DNA from: GCA-2698665 sp038101125
GTDB taxonomy: Bacteria > Pseudomonadota > Gammaproteobacteria > GCA-002705445 > GCA-002716945
Direction: 5' to 3'
NCBI GenBank assembly: GCA_038101125.1
Contig: JAYNVZ010000007.1
Coordinates: 1 to 50,044, forward strand
DNA length: 50,044 nucleotides
In this document: positions 8,075 to 17,350 of the stretch, piece by piece
Position numbering within the stretch: the stretch's first letter is position 1
Layout of the letters: each line of letters opens with the position of its first letter
Notes under the pieces: model-generated
What the model saw: only the letters and a program-made list of their open reading frames with translations
The model's database searches: none
Told to the model about the DNA's origin: nothing
Program-made: the position numbers and the translations under genes

Positions 8075-9523
8075 TTAATAACAATCTTTTTCACCAAATA
8101 TTGGCTCCAATCTTCGTGGATTTTCGCATATTATCCTTTGTTTTTTTGATGATAATATCTTTCTTTGGGTATTGGTGATTTCTTTGGATCTGAGGGAATT
8201 TTCTATCACCTCTATGGCTAAGTCAACACTCCCCAAAAGAACGTAGTAATCTGATAAAAATAAAGATGATTTGAAGTCATTATTACTTAATGTATACAAT
8301 TTTGACACTAATCTTAAATAGTCAGGATTAAGTTTGTAAGTATCTTCGATAGGTTTCATTAGTTTTGATGCATATTGTAGATTCAAATTATTTTCTATTA
8401 GTATTTCAGAGATTGTAAATGAAATTATTGTATTATGGGGATAGATATTTTTAATACTATTTAAAACATTTAGTGCATCATCAATATTACCTTTTTCTGC
8501 TAAAACTTTTGCATACAATATTGTTATATACAAATTATTAGGATTAGTATTATACACAGGGAAAATTTCTTTTTCAGCTGATGCATAATCAGATTTCTTA
8601 AAATATAAGAGTGCTCTTTTATATTTATCTAGTATTTCATTACCAGTAATTTTTTTTAGCGAATGGTTTATATCTGTCATAGAATCTACATCTAAAATAG
8701 TCTTCACAAAAAAATAATCATCAGTACTATTTTTAATAGGATTATTCTGAAATTTCGACTTATTTTGTATATGTGAAATCCTATTCTCATACATCGGATG
8801 GGTTGATAAATATGCTAAATCTCTTTGTATTTCTCCTGAAGCATTATTCATAATCTTAAAGAATCTGGACATTTCAGAAAGGTCATAATTAGATCTTGTC
8901 ATAATCTCGATTCCATAATCATCTGCTTCTACTTCATTTTCTCTTATCAAATTAATATTGAGTTGACTAGACTGACCGATCCCTAATCTCAAAGCCGCCA
9001 TGGAAGCTTTTGCATTACCAGAAAAAACACCAGCAATTATTCCAACCCACATAGGCATATTATTAGAGTTCATATTTTTAATCATTTCTGCCGAGTGTCT
9101 TAATGTTACATGAGATATTTCATGCGCTACGACACCTGCTAATTGAGCTTCATTTTCTGTGAGGGTAATCAAGCCAGAGTTAAGGCCAATATATGCACCA
9201 GGTATTGCAAATGCATTAACTTGATTTGATCGAACAATAAAGAAAGTATAATTTCTATTATCATCCATTATGCTTCTCGATAATTTATTACCAAGGTAGG
9301 TGATATATGCATGCACCAAAGGATTGTTATTTATATAATTATTCCTTTGGAGCCTCTTATATGAGGATAAACCAATTATTTTTTCAGTCTTCAAAGACAT
9401 GCTTTGGCTAAGTGGATCACCTAGTTCTGGTGGTTCAGCCGAAAAAACAGCAACTGAGATTGACATTAAAAGTACATTAATGATTAAAATAATTCTTGAA
9501 TATTTTTTTATAATAATTAACAT
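8075..9523 (-). CDS. bepA: BepA/YfgC-like M48 metalloprotease with TPR repeats
   Basis: Periplasmic zinc protease/chaperone of the outer-membrane assembly quality-control type. Length 482 matches E. coli BepA (487). It has a signal peptide ending near FSA, then the M48 catalytic domain with HEISH around residue 133 (AHEISHVTLRH) and the third zinc ligand in ENEVEADDYG. The C-terminal ~220 residues carry helical TPR-like repeats (e.g. KRALLYFKKSDYASAEKEI, AKVLAEKGNIDDALNVL). It is divergent from tusA; a bepA-like protease beside a tusA-like gene is also known in Pseudomonas. BepA assignment is by architecture. Confidence 0.9.
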   Translation of the reverse strand: MLIIIKKYSRIILIINVLLMSISVAVFSAEPPELGDPLSQSMSLKTEKIIGLSSYKRLQRNNYINNNPLVHAYITYLGNKLSRSIMDDNRNYTFFIVRSNQVNAFAIPGAYIGLNSGLITLTENEAQLAGVVAHEISHVTLRHSAEMIKNMNSNNMPMWVGIIAGVFSGNAKASMAALRLGIGQSSQLNINLIRENEVEADDYGIEIMTRSNYDLSEMSRFFKIMNNASGEIQRDLAYLSTHPMYENRISHIQNKSKFQNNPIKNSTDDYFFVKTILDVDSMTDINHSLKKITGNEILDKYKRALLYFKKSDYASAEKEIFPVYNTNPNNLYITILYAKVLAEKGNIDDALNVLNSIKNIYPHNTIISFTISEILIENNLNLQYASKLMKPIEDTYKLNPDYLRLVSKLYTLSNNDFKSSLFLSDYYVLLGSVDLAIEVIENSLRSKEITNTQRKILSSKKQRIICENPRRLEPIFGEKDCY

Positions 9524-9597
9524 GTTTATTATATTAATAAATTACTATATATTAATAATTAAATTTAACATAACCATTATAACTTAAAGGAAATAAG

Positions 9598-9828
9598 ATG
9601 TCAGAATTTGATAAAGAACTAGATACTAGTGGCCTAAATTGTCCTTTGCCGATAATCAAAGCAAAAAAAGAAATTAATACAATGGAGTCAGGACAAGTGC
9701 TTCATATAATCTCTACAGACCCTGGTGCTGTTAAGGATTTTGAGTCTTTTGCAAATCAAACAGGTAATGAGTTACTTAAGTCAGAAGAAAAAGACAGTAA
9801 GTTCTATTTTCTAATGAAAAAAACCTAG
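9598..9828 (+). CDS. tusA: TusA-family sulfur-carrier protein
   Basis: A 76-residue cytoplasmic sulfur carrier. The family motif is LNCPLPIIKAKKEI, with the sulfur-binding C15 in CPxP. TusA proteins pass persulfide sulfur for tRNA thiolation, molybdenum cofactor assembly or, in sulfur oxidisers, between oxidation enzymes (rhodanese, DsrE, Dsr/Hdr). This one may serve any of these. A good ribosome site (AAAGGA) lies 7 nt before ATG. The upstream 74 nt shared with bepA are nearly pure A/T. Confidence 0.93.
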   Translation: MSEFDKELDTSGLNCPLPIIKAKKEINTMESGQVLHIISTDPGAVKDFESFANQTGNELLKSEEKDSKFYFLMKKT

Positions 9829-9834
9829 GTAGTT

Positions 9835-10458
9835 TTGTTATATTTTCGCAAACTGTTAGAGGCGATAGGCCTATTTTCAGTTGCAATAATTATTCTTTCT
9901 TTTCTTCTTGTAAATAAAATTACAAGAGAGAATCCAGTAGATTATAAAGATCATTATGATGCAATTATAGTTTTATCAGGAAATCCTGAAAGAGCATCAA
10001 GAGCTAGCAAATTATTCTTCGAAAAAAAATCTAAAATTATTTTTTTAAGCAAAGAGCAGGCAGTCTTTAAAAATTATTTTGAGCCAAATAATTCAAAAAG
10101 AACATATGAATTATATCTAGAAATTCTAATCAGGAGCGGTGTTGACCCTAAAAATATTATTCTTTTTGGTGTCAACAATAGAAGCACAATTGATGAGATT
10201 AATGAATTAAACAGATTAGATATGTCAGAATATAGAGATATCTTGATTGTCACAGATCGTTATCATATTTTTAGAGCTAATCAAATACTGAAAGATTTGA
10301 ATGTAAAATTTAATTATGATTTTGATATTACATCATATTCTGAAGATTGGTATGAAAGTAAAGGGTCTATATTAATTGTCTTTTCTGAGCTATTAAAGAC
10401 TTATTTGTATTATATATTTGAGGATTTTAATTCTTATAAGCAATATATCCTTGAATAG
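9835..10458 (+). CDS. DUF218 (YdcF/ElyC-like) membrane protein
   Basis: A 207-residue protein with an N-terminal membrane segment (about residues 8-26) followed by a DUF218 domain: YDAIIVLSGNPERASRASKLF, then a conserved Ser/Thr-Glu region STIDEINEL and DILIVTDRYHIFRANQI. ElyC relatives act in envelope/peptidoglycan biogenesis, but the reaction is not established. No ATG or GTG is available near the start; the most likely initiator is TTG at 9835, 7 nt after the tusA stop. A second hydrophobic patch (SILIVFSELLKTYLYYIF) is at the C terminus. Confidence 0.78.
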   Translation: MLYFRKLLEAIGLFSVAIIILSFLLVNKITRENPVDYKDHYDAIIVLSGNPERASRASKLFFEKKSKIIFLSKEQAVFKNYFEPNNSKRTYELYLEILIRSGVDPKNIILFGVNNRSTIDEINELNRLDMSEYRDILIVTDRYHIFRANQILKDLNVKFNYDFDITSYSEDWYESKGSILIVFSELLKTYLYYIFEDFNSYKQYILE

Positions 10459-10525
10459 TGAATTTATATAATGATGGTTTTACAAAAAAGATGTATCATG
10501 TACAGGGTATAAAAACTGAGGAATT

Positions 10526-12253
10526 ATGAAGCTAAGTGGATCAGAAATAATTATTGAATGCCTGAAGAAAGAAGGCGTGGAATTCATTTTTGGGTATCCT
10601 GGTGGTGCTGTATTACATATCTATGATGCACTATTCAATGCAAAAAAAATAAAGCATGTGCTAGCTAGGCATGAGCAGGGAGCAACTCATGCTGCTGATG
10701 GGTATGCTAGAGCATGTGGTAAACCTGGTGTTGTACTTGTTACATCTGGACCAGGTATCACAAATTGTGTCACTGGATTAGCCACAGCACACATGGACTC
10801 TATACCAATGATTGTAATATCTGGACAAGTATCACGCCAATATGTTGGTAGTGATGCATTTCAAGAAGCCGACGCAACTGGTATTACTAGACCTGTAACT
10901 AAGCATAACTTTTTAGTTGATAGTCGCGAATCTATTGCTGAGGTATTTAAAAAAGCCTTTATTATTGCAACAACTGGCAGACCAGGCCCTGTTTTGATTG
11001 ATATACCAAAAGATCTAACTGACCCAAATATAAAAATAGAATTTGATTACCCTAAAAAAGTTAAAATAAGATCATATAAACCAGTATTGTCCGAATCTGA
11101 AGATAAAATTAATAAAGCTGCCAAGCTACTATGTTCCGCAAAGAAACCTATGATCTATACTGGCGGCGGTATAATATTGGGTAATGCATATAAAGAGCTT
11201 AACAAATTAGTTAAAAGTTTAAATTATCCTATAACGAATACTTTGATGGGTTTAGGCGGCTTTCCATCTACAGATGATCAATTCTTAGGGATGTTGGGTA
11301 TGCATGGAACATATGAAGCTAATATGGCTATGCATGATTGCGATGTTCTTCTTGCCGTTGGAGCTAGATTTGATGATCGAGTGACTGGGGATACATCTAA
11401 ATTTTGTCCTTCTGCTAAAATAATTCATGTCGACATTGATCCATCGTCTATATCTAAAATTATAGAAGTTGACTTATCTTTGGTTGGAGAGACATCTAAA
11501 ATTTTAAAATCACTCAATAAAGCAATTACACCTCATCTTTCAAAAATAAACAAGACTGGTTTAAAGAAATGGTGGAAGATTATTAATAAGTGGAGATCAA
11601 AAAACTGTTTAAGCTACAAGAAATCTAATAAAATCATAAAGCCACAGTCCGTAATAGAAACTCTCTATGATGTTACTAAAGGTAACGCTTTTGTAACTTC
11701 GGATGTAGGTCAACATCAGATGTGGGCCGCTCAGTATTATAAATTTGATAAACCAAATAGATGGATAAATTCTGGTGGTTTAGGAACTATGGGTTTTGGT
11801 CTACCTGCAGCTATGGGTGCACAATTAGCATTCCCTAAGTCACAGGTTGTATGTGTCACAGGCGAGGCAAGTATTGTGATGTGTATTCAAGAACTAGCCA
11901 CATGCCTACAATATAGGTTGCCTATTAAGGTTATAAACCTTAATAATAGATATATGGGCATGGTAAGACAGTGGCAAGAATTTTTTTATGAGGGAAGATA
12001 TGCGATGTCATATATGGAGACAATACCTGATTTTGTACAATTAGCTAATAGTTTTGGTCATATTGGCATTAAAATAGAAAAACCATCAGAATTAAAAGAT
12101 AAATTATCTGAGGCGATGAGCATGAAAGACAGATTGGTTTTTGTTGATGTTATTACCGATCAAGAAGAGAATGTGTATCCTATGATAAAAAGCGGTCAGG
12201 CTCATAATGAAATGCATCTATCGCCCACAAGTGAAGATACTGAGTTAGCATAA
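10526..12253 (+). CDS. ilvB: Acetolactate synthase, large catalytic subunit
   Basis: TPP/FAD enzyme that makes 2-acetolactate or 2-aceto-2-hydroxybutyrate, the first committed step to valine, leucine and isoleucine. Length 575. The TPP-activating glutamate lies in ARHEQGATHAADGYARA; the Mg/TPP motif is TGEASIVMCIQELAT, with Glu in place of the more common GDGS Asp, a variant also seen in some Pseudomonas enzymes. LNNRYMGMVRQWQEFFY is the anabolic enzyme signature. TGAGGA is placed well before ATG. It is followed 2 nt later by the small subunit. Confidence 0.96.
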   Translation: MKLSGSEIIIECLKKEGVEFIFGYPGGAVLHIYDALFNAKKIKHVLARHEQGATHAADGYARACGKPGVVLVTSGPGITNCVTGLATAHMDSIPMIVISGQVSRQYVGSDAFQEADATGITRPVTKHNFLVDSRESIAEVFKKAFIIATTGRPGPVLIDIPKDLTDPNIKIEFDYPKKVKIRSYKPVLSESEDKINKAAKLLCSAKKPMIYTGGGIILGNAYKELNKLVKSLNYPITNTLMGLGGFPSTDDQFLGMLGMHGTYEANMAMHDCDVLLAVGARFDDRVTGDTSKFCPSAKIIHVDIDPSSISKIIEVDLSLVGETSKILKSLNKAITPHLSKINKTGLKKWWKIINKWRSKNCLSYKKSNKIIKPQSVIETLYDVTKGNAFVTSDVGQHQMWAAQYYKFDKPNRWINSGGLGTMGFGLPAAMGAQLAFPKSQVVCVTGEASIVMCIQELATCLQYRLPIKVINLNNRYMGMVRQWQEFFYEGRYAMSYMETIPDFVQLANSFGHIGIKIEKPSELKDKLSEAMSMKDRLVFVDVITDQEENVYPMIKSGQAHNEMHLSPTSEDTELA

Positions 12254-12255
12254 AT

Positions 12256-12762
12256 ATGGAAGAAAGAAGACATATAATATCGTTATTAGTAGAAAATGAA
12301 TTTGGCTCATTATCGCGTATCGCTGGATTATTTTCTGCTAGGGGTTACAATATCCACTGTTTAAACGTAGCACCAACAAATGATCAATCTATCTCTAGAA
12401 TGACTCTCGTTACTTTATGTAATGATCAGAAAATAAGCCAACTGATGAAACAATTAGATAAACTTGTTGATGTAGTTAATGTTAGGGATTTAACCGAAGA
12501 AACTCATATAGAAAGAGAAATGCTTTTAATGAAACTAAAATGCAGTAAAACACAAAGAGACGAAGTTAAAAGATTAACAGATATATTCAGAGCTAGGATT
12601 ATTGATGTAACAGATACAACATACACAATTGAATTAACTGGGGCTACTGAAAAGATCTTAGCCTTTATTAACTCAATGGGTAAAATTAAAATCATTGAAA
12701 TGGTAAGATCCGGTGCGTTAGGGATTAGTCGAGGAATTGATAGTTTAGAAAATATTAAGTGA
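12256..12762 (+). CDS. ilvN: Acetolactate synthase, small regulatory subunit
   Basis: A 168-residue regulatory subunit. The N-terminal ACT domain is seen in HIISLLVENEFGSLSRIAGLFSARGYNI (given here as its two halves around residue 20), the valine feedback site in this family, followed by the C-terminal ALS_ss domain with RSGALGISRG. Length is typical of IlvH/IlvN long forms. It starts 2 nt after ilvB and its stop overlaps the ribosome site of ilvC. Confidence 0.95.
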   Translation: MEERRHIISLLVENEFGSLSRIAGLFSARGYNIHCLNVAPTNDQSISRMTLVTLCNDQKISQLMKQLDKLVDVVNVRDLTEETHIEREMLLMKLKCSKTQRDEVKRLTDIFRARIIDVTDTTYTIELTGATEKILAFINSMGKIKIIEMVRSGALGISRGIDSLENIK

Positions 12763-12770
12763 GGAATAAA

Positions 12771-13787
12771 ATGAAAGTATATTATGATAAAGATGCAAAT
12801 TTAGATAACATTAAAAAACTTAATGTTTCGATTATTGGTTATGGCTCACAAGGTCATGCCCATGCTTTAAACCTAAAAGATTCTGGTGCAAACGTAACAA
12901 TTGGTCTAAGAGCAGGATCTTCAACAATTGAAAGGGCTGAAAAAGAAGGCTTAGAAGTTTTATCGGTAGAAGACGCTGTTTCAAAGGCAGATGTTGTTAT
13001 GATTTTGGCCCCTGATGAATATCAGGCAGATATTTTCAAAGCTAGTATTGAGCCAAACCTAAAAGATACTGCCGCTCTAGCATTTGCCCATGGTTTTAAT
13101 ATTCATTATGGACAGATTAAACCAAATTCTAAACATGATGTATTTATGATAGCACCTAAAAGCCCTGGTCATTTAGTTAGATCGACTTTCTTACAAGGAA
13201 AGGGTGTGCCAACATTAATTGCAATACATAATGATAATTCTGGTAATGCAAAAGATATTGCTCTGGCCTATGCTTCTGCAATTGGTGGAGGTAGAGCTGG
13301 AATAATTGAAACAGATTTTAAAGAAGAGACTGAAACGGATTTATTTGGAGAACAAGCTGTTTTATGTGGCGGTGTAACGGCTCTTGTCAAAGCTGGTTTT
13401 GAGACTTTAGTTGATGCTGGTTATGCACCAGAAATGGCATATTTTGAATGCCTTAATGAATTAAAGCTTATTGTTGATTTAATGTATGAAGGCGGTATGA
13501 CTGAAATGAGATATTCCATATCAAACACTGCAGAGTATGGAGATTTAACAAAAGGACCATTCTTGATTGATGATCATGTAAAGGCTAAAATGAAAGTTGT
13601 GCTTGAAGATGTGCAAAATGGCAAATTTGCTAATGACTTTGTTAGTGAAATTAAGAATGGCTCGAAGGAGTTTGATAGATTAAGAAAAGAAGGATCAGAT
13701 CATTTAATTGAAGAAACAGGTAAAAAACTACGAGATATGATGTCATGGATGCAAGATAGTAAACTTGTAGATGAAAAAATAAAGTAA
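12771..13787 (+). CDS. ilvC: Ketol-acid reductoisomerase (class I)
   Basis: Second common step of branched-chain amino acid synthesis: isomerisation plus NADPH reduction. From ATG 12771 the protein has 338 residues, the standard class I length. A GTG at 12759 is in frame but would overlap ilvN, and the sequence GAGGAATAAA directly before 12771 is a good ribosome site. The dinucleotide site is GYGSQGHAHALNLKDSG, and the following GLRAGSS with serines suggests NADPH preference. Metal-binding acids lie in ETDLFGEQAVLCGG. The last A of the stop codon is the first base of pssA. Confidence 0.96.
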   Translation: MKVYYDKDANLDNIKKLNVSIIGYGSQGHAHALNLKDSGANVTIGLRAGSSTIERAEKEGLEVLSVEDAVSKADVVMILAPDEYQADIFKASIEPNLKDTAALAFAHGFNIHYGQIKPNSKHDVFMIAPKSPGHLVRSTFLQGKGVPTLIAIHNDNSGNAKDIALAYASAIGGGRAGIIETDFKEETETDLFGEQAVLCGGVTALVKAGFETLVDAGYAPEMAYFECLNELKLIVDLMYEGGMTEMRYSISNTAEYGDLTKGPFLIDDHVKAKMKVVLEDVQNGKFANDFVSEIKNGSKEFDRLRKEGSDHLIEETGKKLRDMMSWMQDSKLVDEKIK

Positions 13788-14566
13788 TGACCCAAACAAA
13801 AAAAAGAAGGTTGCCTGGAGTATTCCTACTACCCAACTTAATAACAACTGCTGCATTATTCAGTGGATTTTATTCAATCATCGCATCTGTTAATACTGAT
13901 TTTATTGCAGCATCGATAGCCATACTTGTTGCTATGGTACTAGATGGCTTAGATGGACGAATCGCAAGGATAACAAATACTCAAACTTCGTTTGGTGAAT
14001 ACTTTGATAGTTTATCAGATATGATATGTTTTGGGTTGTCACCAGCAATTTTGGTTTATATGTGGTCCGCTCCATTATTTGATTTACAAACATGGCAAAC
14101 AAATAAGCTACCTTGGATCATTTGTTTTGTCTATGTAGCATCTGCTGCAATAAGACTAGCAAGGTTTAATTCTAAAAGTCAGACTCTTGATAAAAAATAC
14201 TTCATAGGTCTTGCAAGTCCTGCTGCAGCTGCAGTAATAATAACTTTCATATGGATGATAGAGGTATCTACTGCAGCATTGCTTGGTCAAAAATGGATTG
14301 GATTATTTATGTTGCCGTTACTTTCATTCTTGATGATAAGCAATATAACTTATTATAGCTTCAAAGATTTTGATATTAGACACAGAGTCCCGCATATATT
14401 CTTATTTATTATTTCCTTGGTAATCGCATTTATTTCATTCGATCCACCACTAGTTCTTTTTTCATTTTTCTTATTGTATGCTTTATCAGGTCCGACTATG
14501 TATCTTATGAGTCTTTTAAGAAAGAAAAAATCATTCTCTCAAGAGAAAAAACCATCAAAATCCTGA
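13787..14566 (+). CDS. pssA: CDP-diacylglycerol-serine O-phosphatidyltransferase
   Basis: Inner-membrane enzyme that makes phosphatidylserine, precursor of phosphatidylethanolamine. The CDP-alcohol phosphatidyltransferase motif is complete: DGLDGRIARITNTQTS followed by FGEYFDSLSD (D-G-x2-A-R-x8-G-x3-D-x3-D). It has about seven or eight hydrophobic segments and a Lys-rich tail, 259 residues in all. It overlaps ilvC by 1 nt (TAATG). The ilvBNC-pssA-leuA order is widely conserved in proteobacteria even though pssA is not an amino acid gene. Confidence 0.94.
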   Translation: MTQTKKRRLPGVFLLPNLITTAALFSGFYSIIASVNTDFIAASIAILVAMVLDGLDGRIARITNTQTSFGEYFDSLSDMICFGLSPAILVYMWSAPLFDLQTWQTNKLPWIICFVYVASAAIRLARFNSKSQTLDKKYFIGLASPAAAAVIITFIWMIEVSTAALLGQKWIGLFMLPLLSFLMISNITYYSFKDFDIRHRVPHIFLFIISLVIAFISFDPPLVLFSFFLLYALSGPTMYLMSLLRKKKSFSQEKKPSKS

Positions 14567-14607
14567 TTTTTCTTGCATATTTACGTATTTAATATAGAGT
14601 TTGAGTT

Positions 14608-14673
14608 ATGATTAAGTCGATATCTATAATTAATCACCTCTTTGTAACCTGGTTAACTAGACTACCTTTATAG
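14608..14673 (+). CDS. Candidate branched-chain leader peptide upstream of leuA
   Basis: A 21-codon ORF (ATG 14608, TAG 14671) in the 135-nt space between pssA and leuA. Nine of its 21 residues are branched-chain: four Ile (ATT, ATA, ATA, ATT), one Val and four Leu, the last being LTRLPL before the stop. GAG at 14603-14605 lies close upstream as a poor ribosome site. It ends inside a terminator-like hairpin 28 nt before leuA. This resembles ribosome-mediated attenuation of leu/ilv operons known in gammaproteobacteria. In an AT-rich genome Ile and Leu codons are common, so chance is a real alternative. Confidence 0.45.
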   Translation: MIKSISIINHLFVTWLTRLPL

Positions 14674-14689
14674 TCTTTTAGCTTTTTTT
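14659..14689 (+). terminator. Terminator/attenuator-like hairpin before leuA
   Basis: AGACTA (14659-14664) and TAGTCT (14671-14676) form a perfect 6-bp stem with a 6-nt loop, followed by TTT, AGC and seven T (14683-14689). The stem is AT-rich and weak, and the T tract is offset by a few bases. The right arm starts on the stop codon of the leader ORF, so a ribosome finishing the leader would melt it. It could equally be the simple terminator of the ilvBNC-pssA operon. Confidence 0.4.
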
Positions 14690-14701
14690 AAATCTAATGA
14701 T

Positions 14702-16243
14702 ATGAATAATGAAAATTTAATAATTTTTGATACTACCTTAAGAGATGGAGAGCAAAGTCCTGGCGCATCAATGGATATTGATGAGAAAATGCAAATTGCT
14801 TATGCTCTTGAAGAATTAAATGTAGACATCATAGAAGCAGGTTTTCCTATAGCTAGTCAGGGCGATTTCAAGGCAGTACAAGAAATTTCCAGAAATATCA
14901 AGCGTTCGAGTATTTGTGCTTTAGCTAGGGCTTTAGAAAAAGATATTGAAAGAGCCGCGGACTCACTAATTGATGCTAAATCCCCAAGGATACATACATT
15001 TATAGCAACCTCTCCCATTCAGATGGAAAAAAAATTAAAAATGCAGCCCAGCGAGGTTATCAAGACAGCAGTTGATGCAATTGCTTTGGCTAAAAAATTT
15101 ACGAATGATGTTGAATTTTCACCTGAAGACGCTGGCAGGTCTGATTTAGATTTTTTATGTGATGTTATTGAGTCCGCAATTGATGCTGGTGCAAATACCA
15201 TCAATATTCCAGATACTGTAGGATATAATTTGCCACATCAATTTGGTGATTTAATCCATAAAATTATTAAGAATGTTAACAACTCTGACAAAGCTATATT
15301 CTCTGTTCATTGTCATAATGATTTTGGATTAGCGGTAGGGAATTCACTATCTGCAGTATTAAATGGCGCTAGACAAGTTGAGTGCACAATTAATGGCTTA
15401 GGTGAGAGAGCTGGTAATGCAGCACTAGAAGAAATTGTAATGACAGTTAGAACCAGACAAGATATTTTCAACTGTGACACAAGAATTAATTCTAAGATGA
15501 TAATGAAGTCCTCAAGACTAGTATCTGGTATCACAGGATTCCCTGTACAGCCTAATAAAGCAATAGTTGGAAAGAATGCTTTTGCTCATGAATCAGGCAT
15601 ACATCAAGACGGTATCATTAAGTCTCGAGAAACATATGAGATAATGAGAGCTGAGGATATAGGCTTAGTTAGTAACTCTCTTGTGCTTGGCAAGCACTCA
15701 GGCAGAAATGCCTTTAAACAGAAATTAATAGACTTAAATATCATGCCGAAAACTAGTTCAGAATTAGACGATCTTTTTTATAAGTTTAAAGATTTAGCTG
15801 ATAAAAAACATGAAATTTTTGATGAGGACTTAATTAATTTATCATCCAATCTAAGCGTTACTGCAAATCTAATAAATTTTAGTTATATGAATGTTGTAAC
15901 AGAGAGCGGGAAAAAACCAAGCGCGCATATAAAACTTGAAGTAGATGGTGAACTTCTTGAAGCTGAATCAAAAGGCGATGGCGCTGTGGATGCTGCTTTT
16001 AATGCGATAGAAGAAATAATTCAGAGTAATTGTAAGTTAATATTATATTCCGTAAATAATATTACGTCTGGTACAGATTCACAAGGCGAAGTAACAGTGA
16101 GAATTACAAAAGATAAGAGCACATATAATGGTCATGGTGCTGATACTGACATAGTTAAAGCTTCTGTATTAGCTTTAATTAATGCGCTTAATAAGCTTAA
16201 GGAAAACCCTAATCAGGATTCTTCAAAAAAACGCGGGATCTAA
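14702..16243 (+). CDS. leuA: 2-isopropylmalate synthase
   Basis: First step of leucine synthesis from 2-ketoisovalerate and acetyl-CoA. Length 513, the short LeuA class. The catalytic start DTTLRDGEQSPG is at residues 10-21, the metal-binding HxH is in VHCHNDFGLAVGNSL, and NGLGERAGN follows. The C-terminal regulatory domain, including GTDSQGEVTVRI, is complete, so leucine feedback is expected. No ribosome site is evident before ATG 14702 (AAATCTAATGAT), unusual beside its neighbours. The stop overlaps the next start by 1 nt. Confidence 0.96.
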   Translation: MNNENLIIFDTTLRDGEQSPGASMDIDEKMQIAYALEELNVDIIEAGFPIASQGDFKAVQEISRNIKRSSICALARALEKDIERAADSLIDAKSPRIHTFIATSPIQMEKKLKMQPSEVIKTAVDAIALAKKFTNDVEFSPEDAGRSDLDFLCDVIESAIDAGANTINIPDTVGYNLPHQFGDLIHKIIKNVNNSDKAIFSVHCHNDFGLAVGNSLSAVLNGARQVECTINGLGERAGNAALEEIVMTVRTRQDIFNCDTRINSKMIMKSSRLVSGITGFPVQPNKAIVGKNAFAHESGIHQDGIIKSRETYEIMRAEDIGLVSNSLVLGKHSGRNAFKQKLIDLNIMPKTSSELDDLFYKFKDLADKKHEIFDEDLINLSSNLSVTANLINFSYMNVVTESGKKPSAHIKLEVDGELLEAESKGDGAVDAAFNAIEEIIQSNCKLILYSVNNITSGTDSQGEVTVRITKDKSTYNGHGADTDIVKASVLALINALNKLKENPNQDSSKKRGI

Positions 16244-16896
16244 TGTCTTCAATATTACGTAAATATTTCGATGAAATGGATATAGATATAAGTTGGTATA
16301 AAAAATATTCCTATGCAAAAACAACTACATCTAATTCTAAATTTGATGATCTAAGAAAAATAATTAGTAAATGCGAACAATGCGACCTTCATAAAACACG
16401 CAATAAAACTGTATTTGGAAGTGGTCAATCAAATTCAAAAATAATGATAATAGGAGAAGCTCCTGGGAAAGATGAAGACGAACAAGGTGAACCATTTATT
16501 GGTAGAGCAGGGAAATTACTTGATGCTTTTCTTCAATCCATTGATTTAAGTAGAGAAAAAGTATTTATAACAAATACAGTAAAATGCAGACCCCCTGATA
16601 ATCGTAACCCGTCATTAGATGAGTTAAATCAATGTTCCTCCTTCTTAAATAGTCAGATTAATGCTATAAAGCCCAAAGTACTGATATTGCTTGGTAAGGT
16701 TGCAGCAAATAGTTTATTAGATAACGATAGTCCTATGTCTGATTTAAGACAAAAAAAGCTTTTTATTGATAATCATGATATTCCAGTCATTGTCTTTTAT
16801 CATCCAGCTTATATATTACGTAGTCCACTGAAAAAATCTGAAGTCTGGGAAGATTTAAAGTATCTTAATAACATACTCAAAGAAAATGTCTGCTAA
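16243..16896 (+). CDS. Uracil-DNA glycosylase, family 4 type ([4Fe-4S])
   Basis: DNA repair enzyme that removes uracil. It shows four cluster cysteines, C44, C47, C115 and C131, the catalytic loop GEAPG at 71-75 with QGEPFIGRAG following, CRPPDNRNP, and the leucine-loop motif HPAYIL near residue 190. This set is diagnostic of the family 4/UdgA group rather than the E. coli Ung family. Length 217. It overlaps leuA by 1 nt and rimI by 11 nt. In many proteobacteria this gene is likewise next to rimI. Confidence 0.93.
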   Translation: MSSILRKYFDEMDIDISWYKKYSYAKTTTSNSKFDDLRKIISKCEQCDLHKTRNKTVFGSGQSNSKIMIIGEAPGKDEDEQGEPFIGRAGKLLDAFLQSIDLSREKVFITNTVKCRPPDNRNPSLDELNQCSSFLNSQINAIKPKVLILLGKVAANSLLDNDSPMSDLRQKKLFIDNHDIPVIVFYHPAYILRSPLKKSEVWEDLKYLNNILKENVC

Positions 16897-17350
16897 TTTA
16901 CTCGAACATATTATATACACTGATGCCAAGTTATCTGACCTTGATAATATTTTTAAAGTTGAGTCAAAGTCCTATGATAATCCATGGACAATAGGGATAC
17001 TCAGAGATTGCATAGTAAATCATTATGATTTTTATAAAGCGGAATATAATAATAATCTAATAGGGTATATTATTGCTAAAATATCAATGTATGAGACACA
17101 TATCTTAAACCTAACCATATCAGAGGATTACAGGCAAAGAGGTATCGCCACAGAGTTATTAGAAATGATTTTTTCAAAATGCTACATAGTGAATTCTCTG
17201 AATATATTTTTAGAGACAAGAGTGAACAATACTCCAGCTATTAAGTTATACGAAAAGCACAATTTTAGAAGAATTTCTATAAGAAAAAACTATTATCAGA
17301 CATCAGATGGCAAACAAGATGCAATAATTTTTAAAAAGGTATTGTCTTAA
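16886..17350 (+). CDS. rimI: Ribosomal-protein-alanine N-acetyltransferase RimI
   Basis: GNAT acetyltransferase of 154 residues, probably acetylating the N terminus of ribosomal protein S18. The acetyl-CoA loop is DYRQRGIATELLEM (R-x-x-G-x-A), preceded by the strand GYIIAKISMYETHILNL and followed by YEKHNFRRISIRKNYY, the RimI-specific C-terminal region. It begins inside the glycosylase gene (11-nt overlap) and ends tail-to-tail with the bolA-like gene, sharing the four bases TTAA. Confidence 0.88.
   Translation: MSANLLEHIIYTDAKLSDLDNIFKVESKSYDNPWTIGILRDCIVNHYDFYKAEYNNNLIGYIIAKISMYETHILNLTISEDYRQRGIATELLEMIFSKCYIVNSLNIFLETRVNNTPAIKLYEKHNFRRISIRKNYYQTSDGKQDAIIFKKVLS

Noticed and set aside
9524..9597. 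Hairpin or operator between bepA and tusA
   Set aside because: The interval is almost pure A/T with several self-complementary TATTAATA stretches, but none stands out from the background.
10473..10514. Short ORF MMVLQKRCIMYRV before ilvB as an ilv leader peptide
   Set aside because: Only 13 codons with a few branched-chain residues spread out, no hairpin or T-run after it, and ilvB has a good ribosome site of its own. It is within chance for this base composition.
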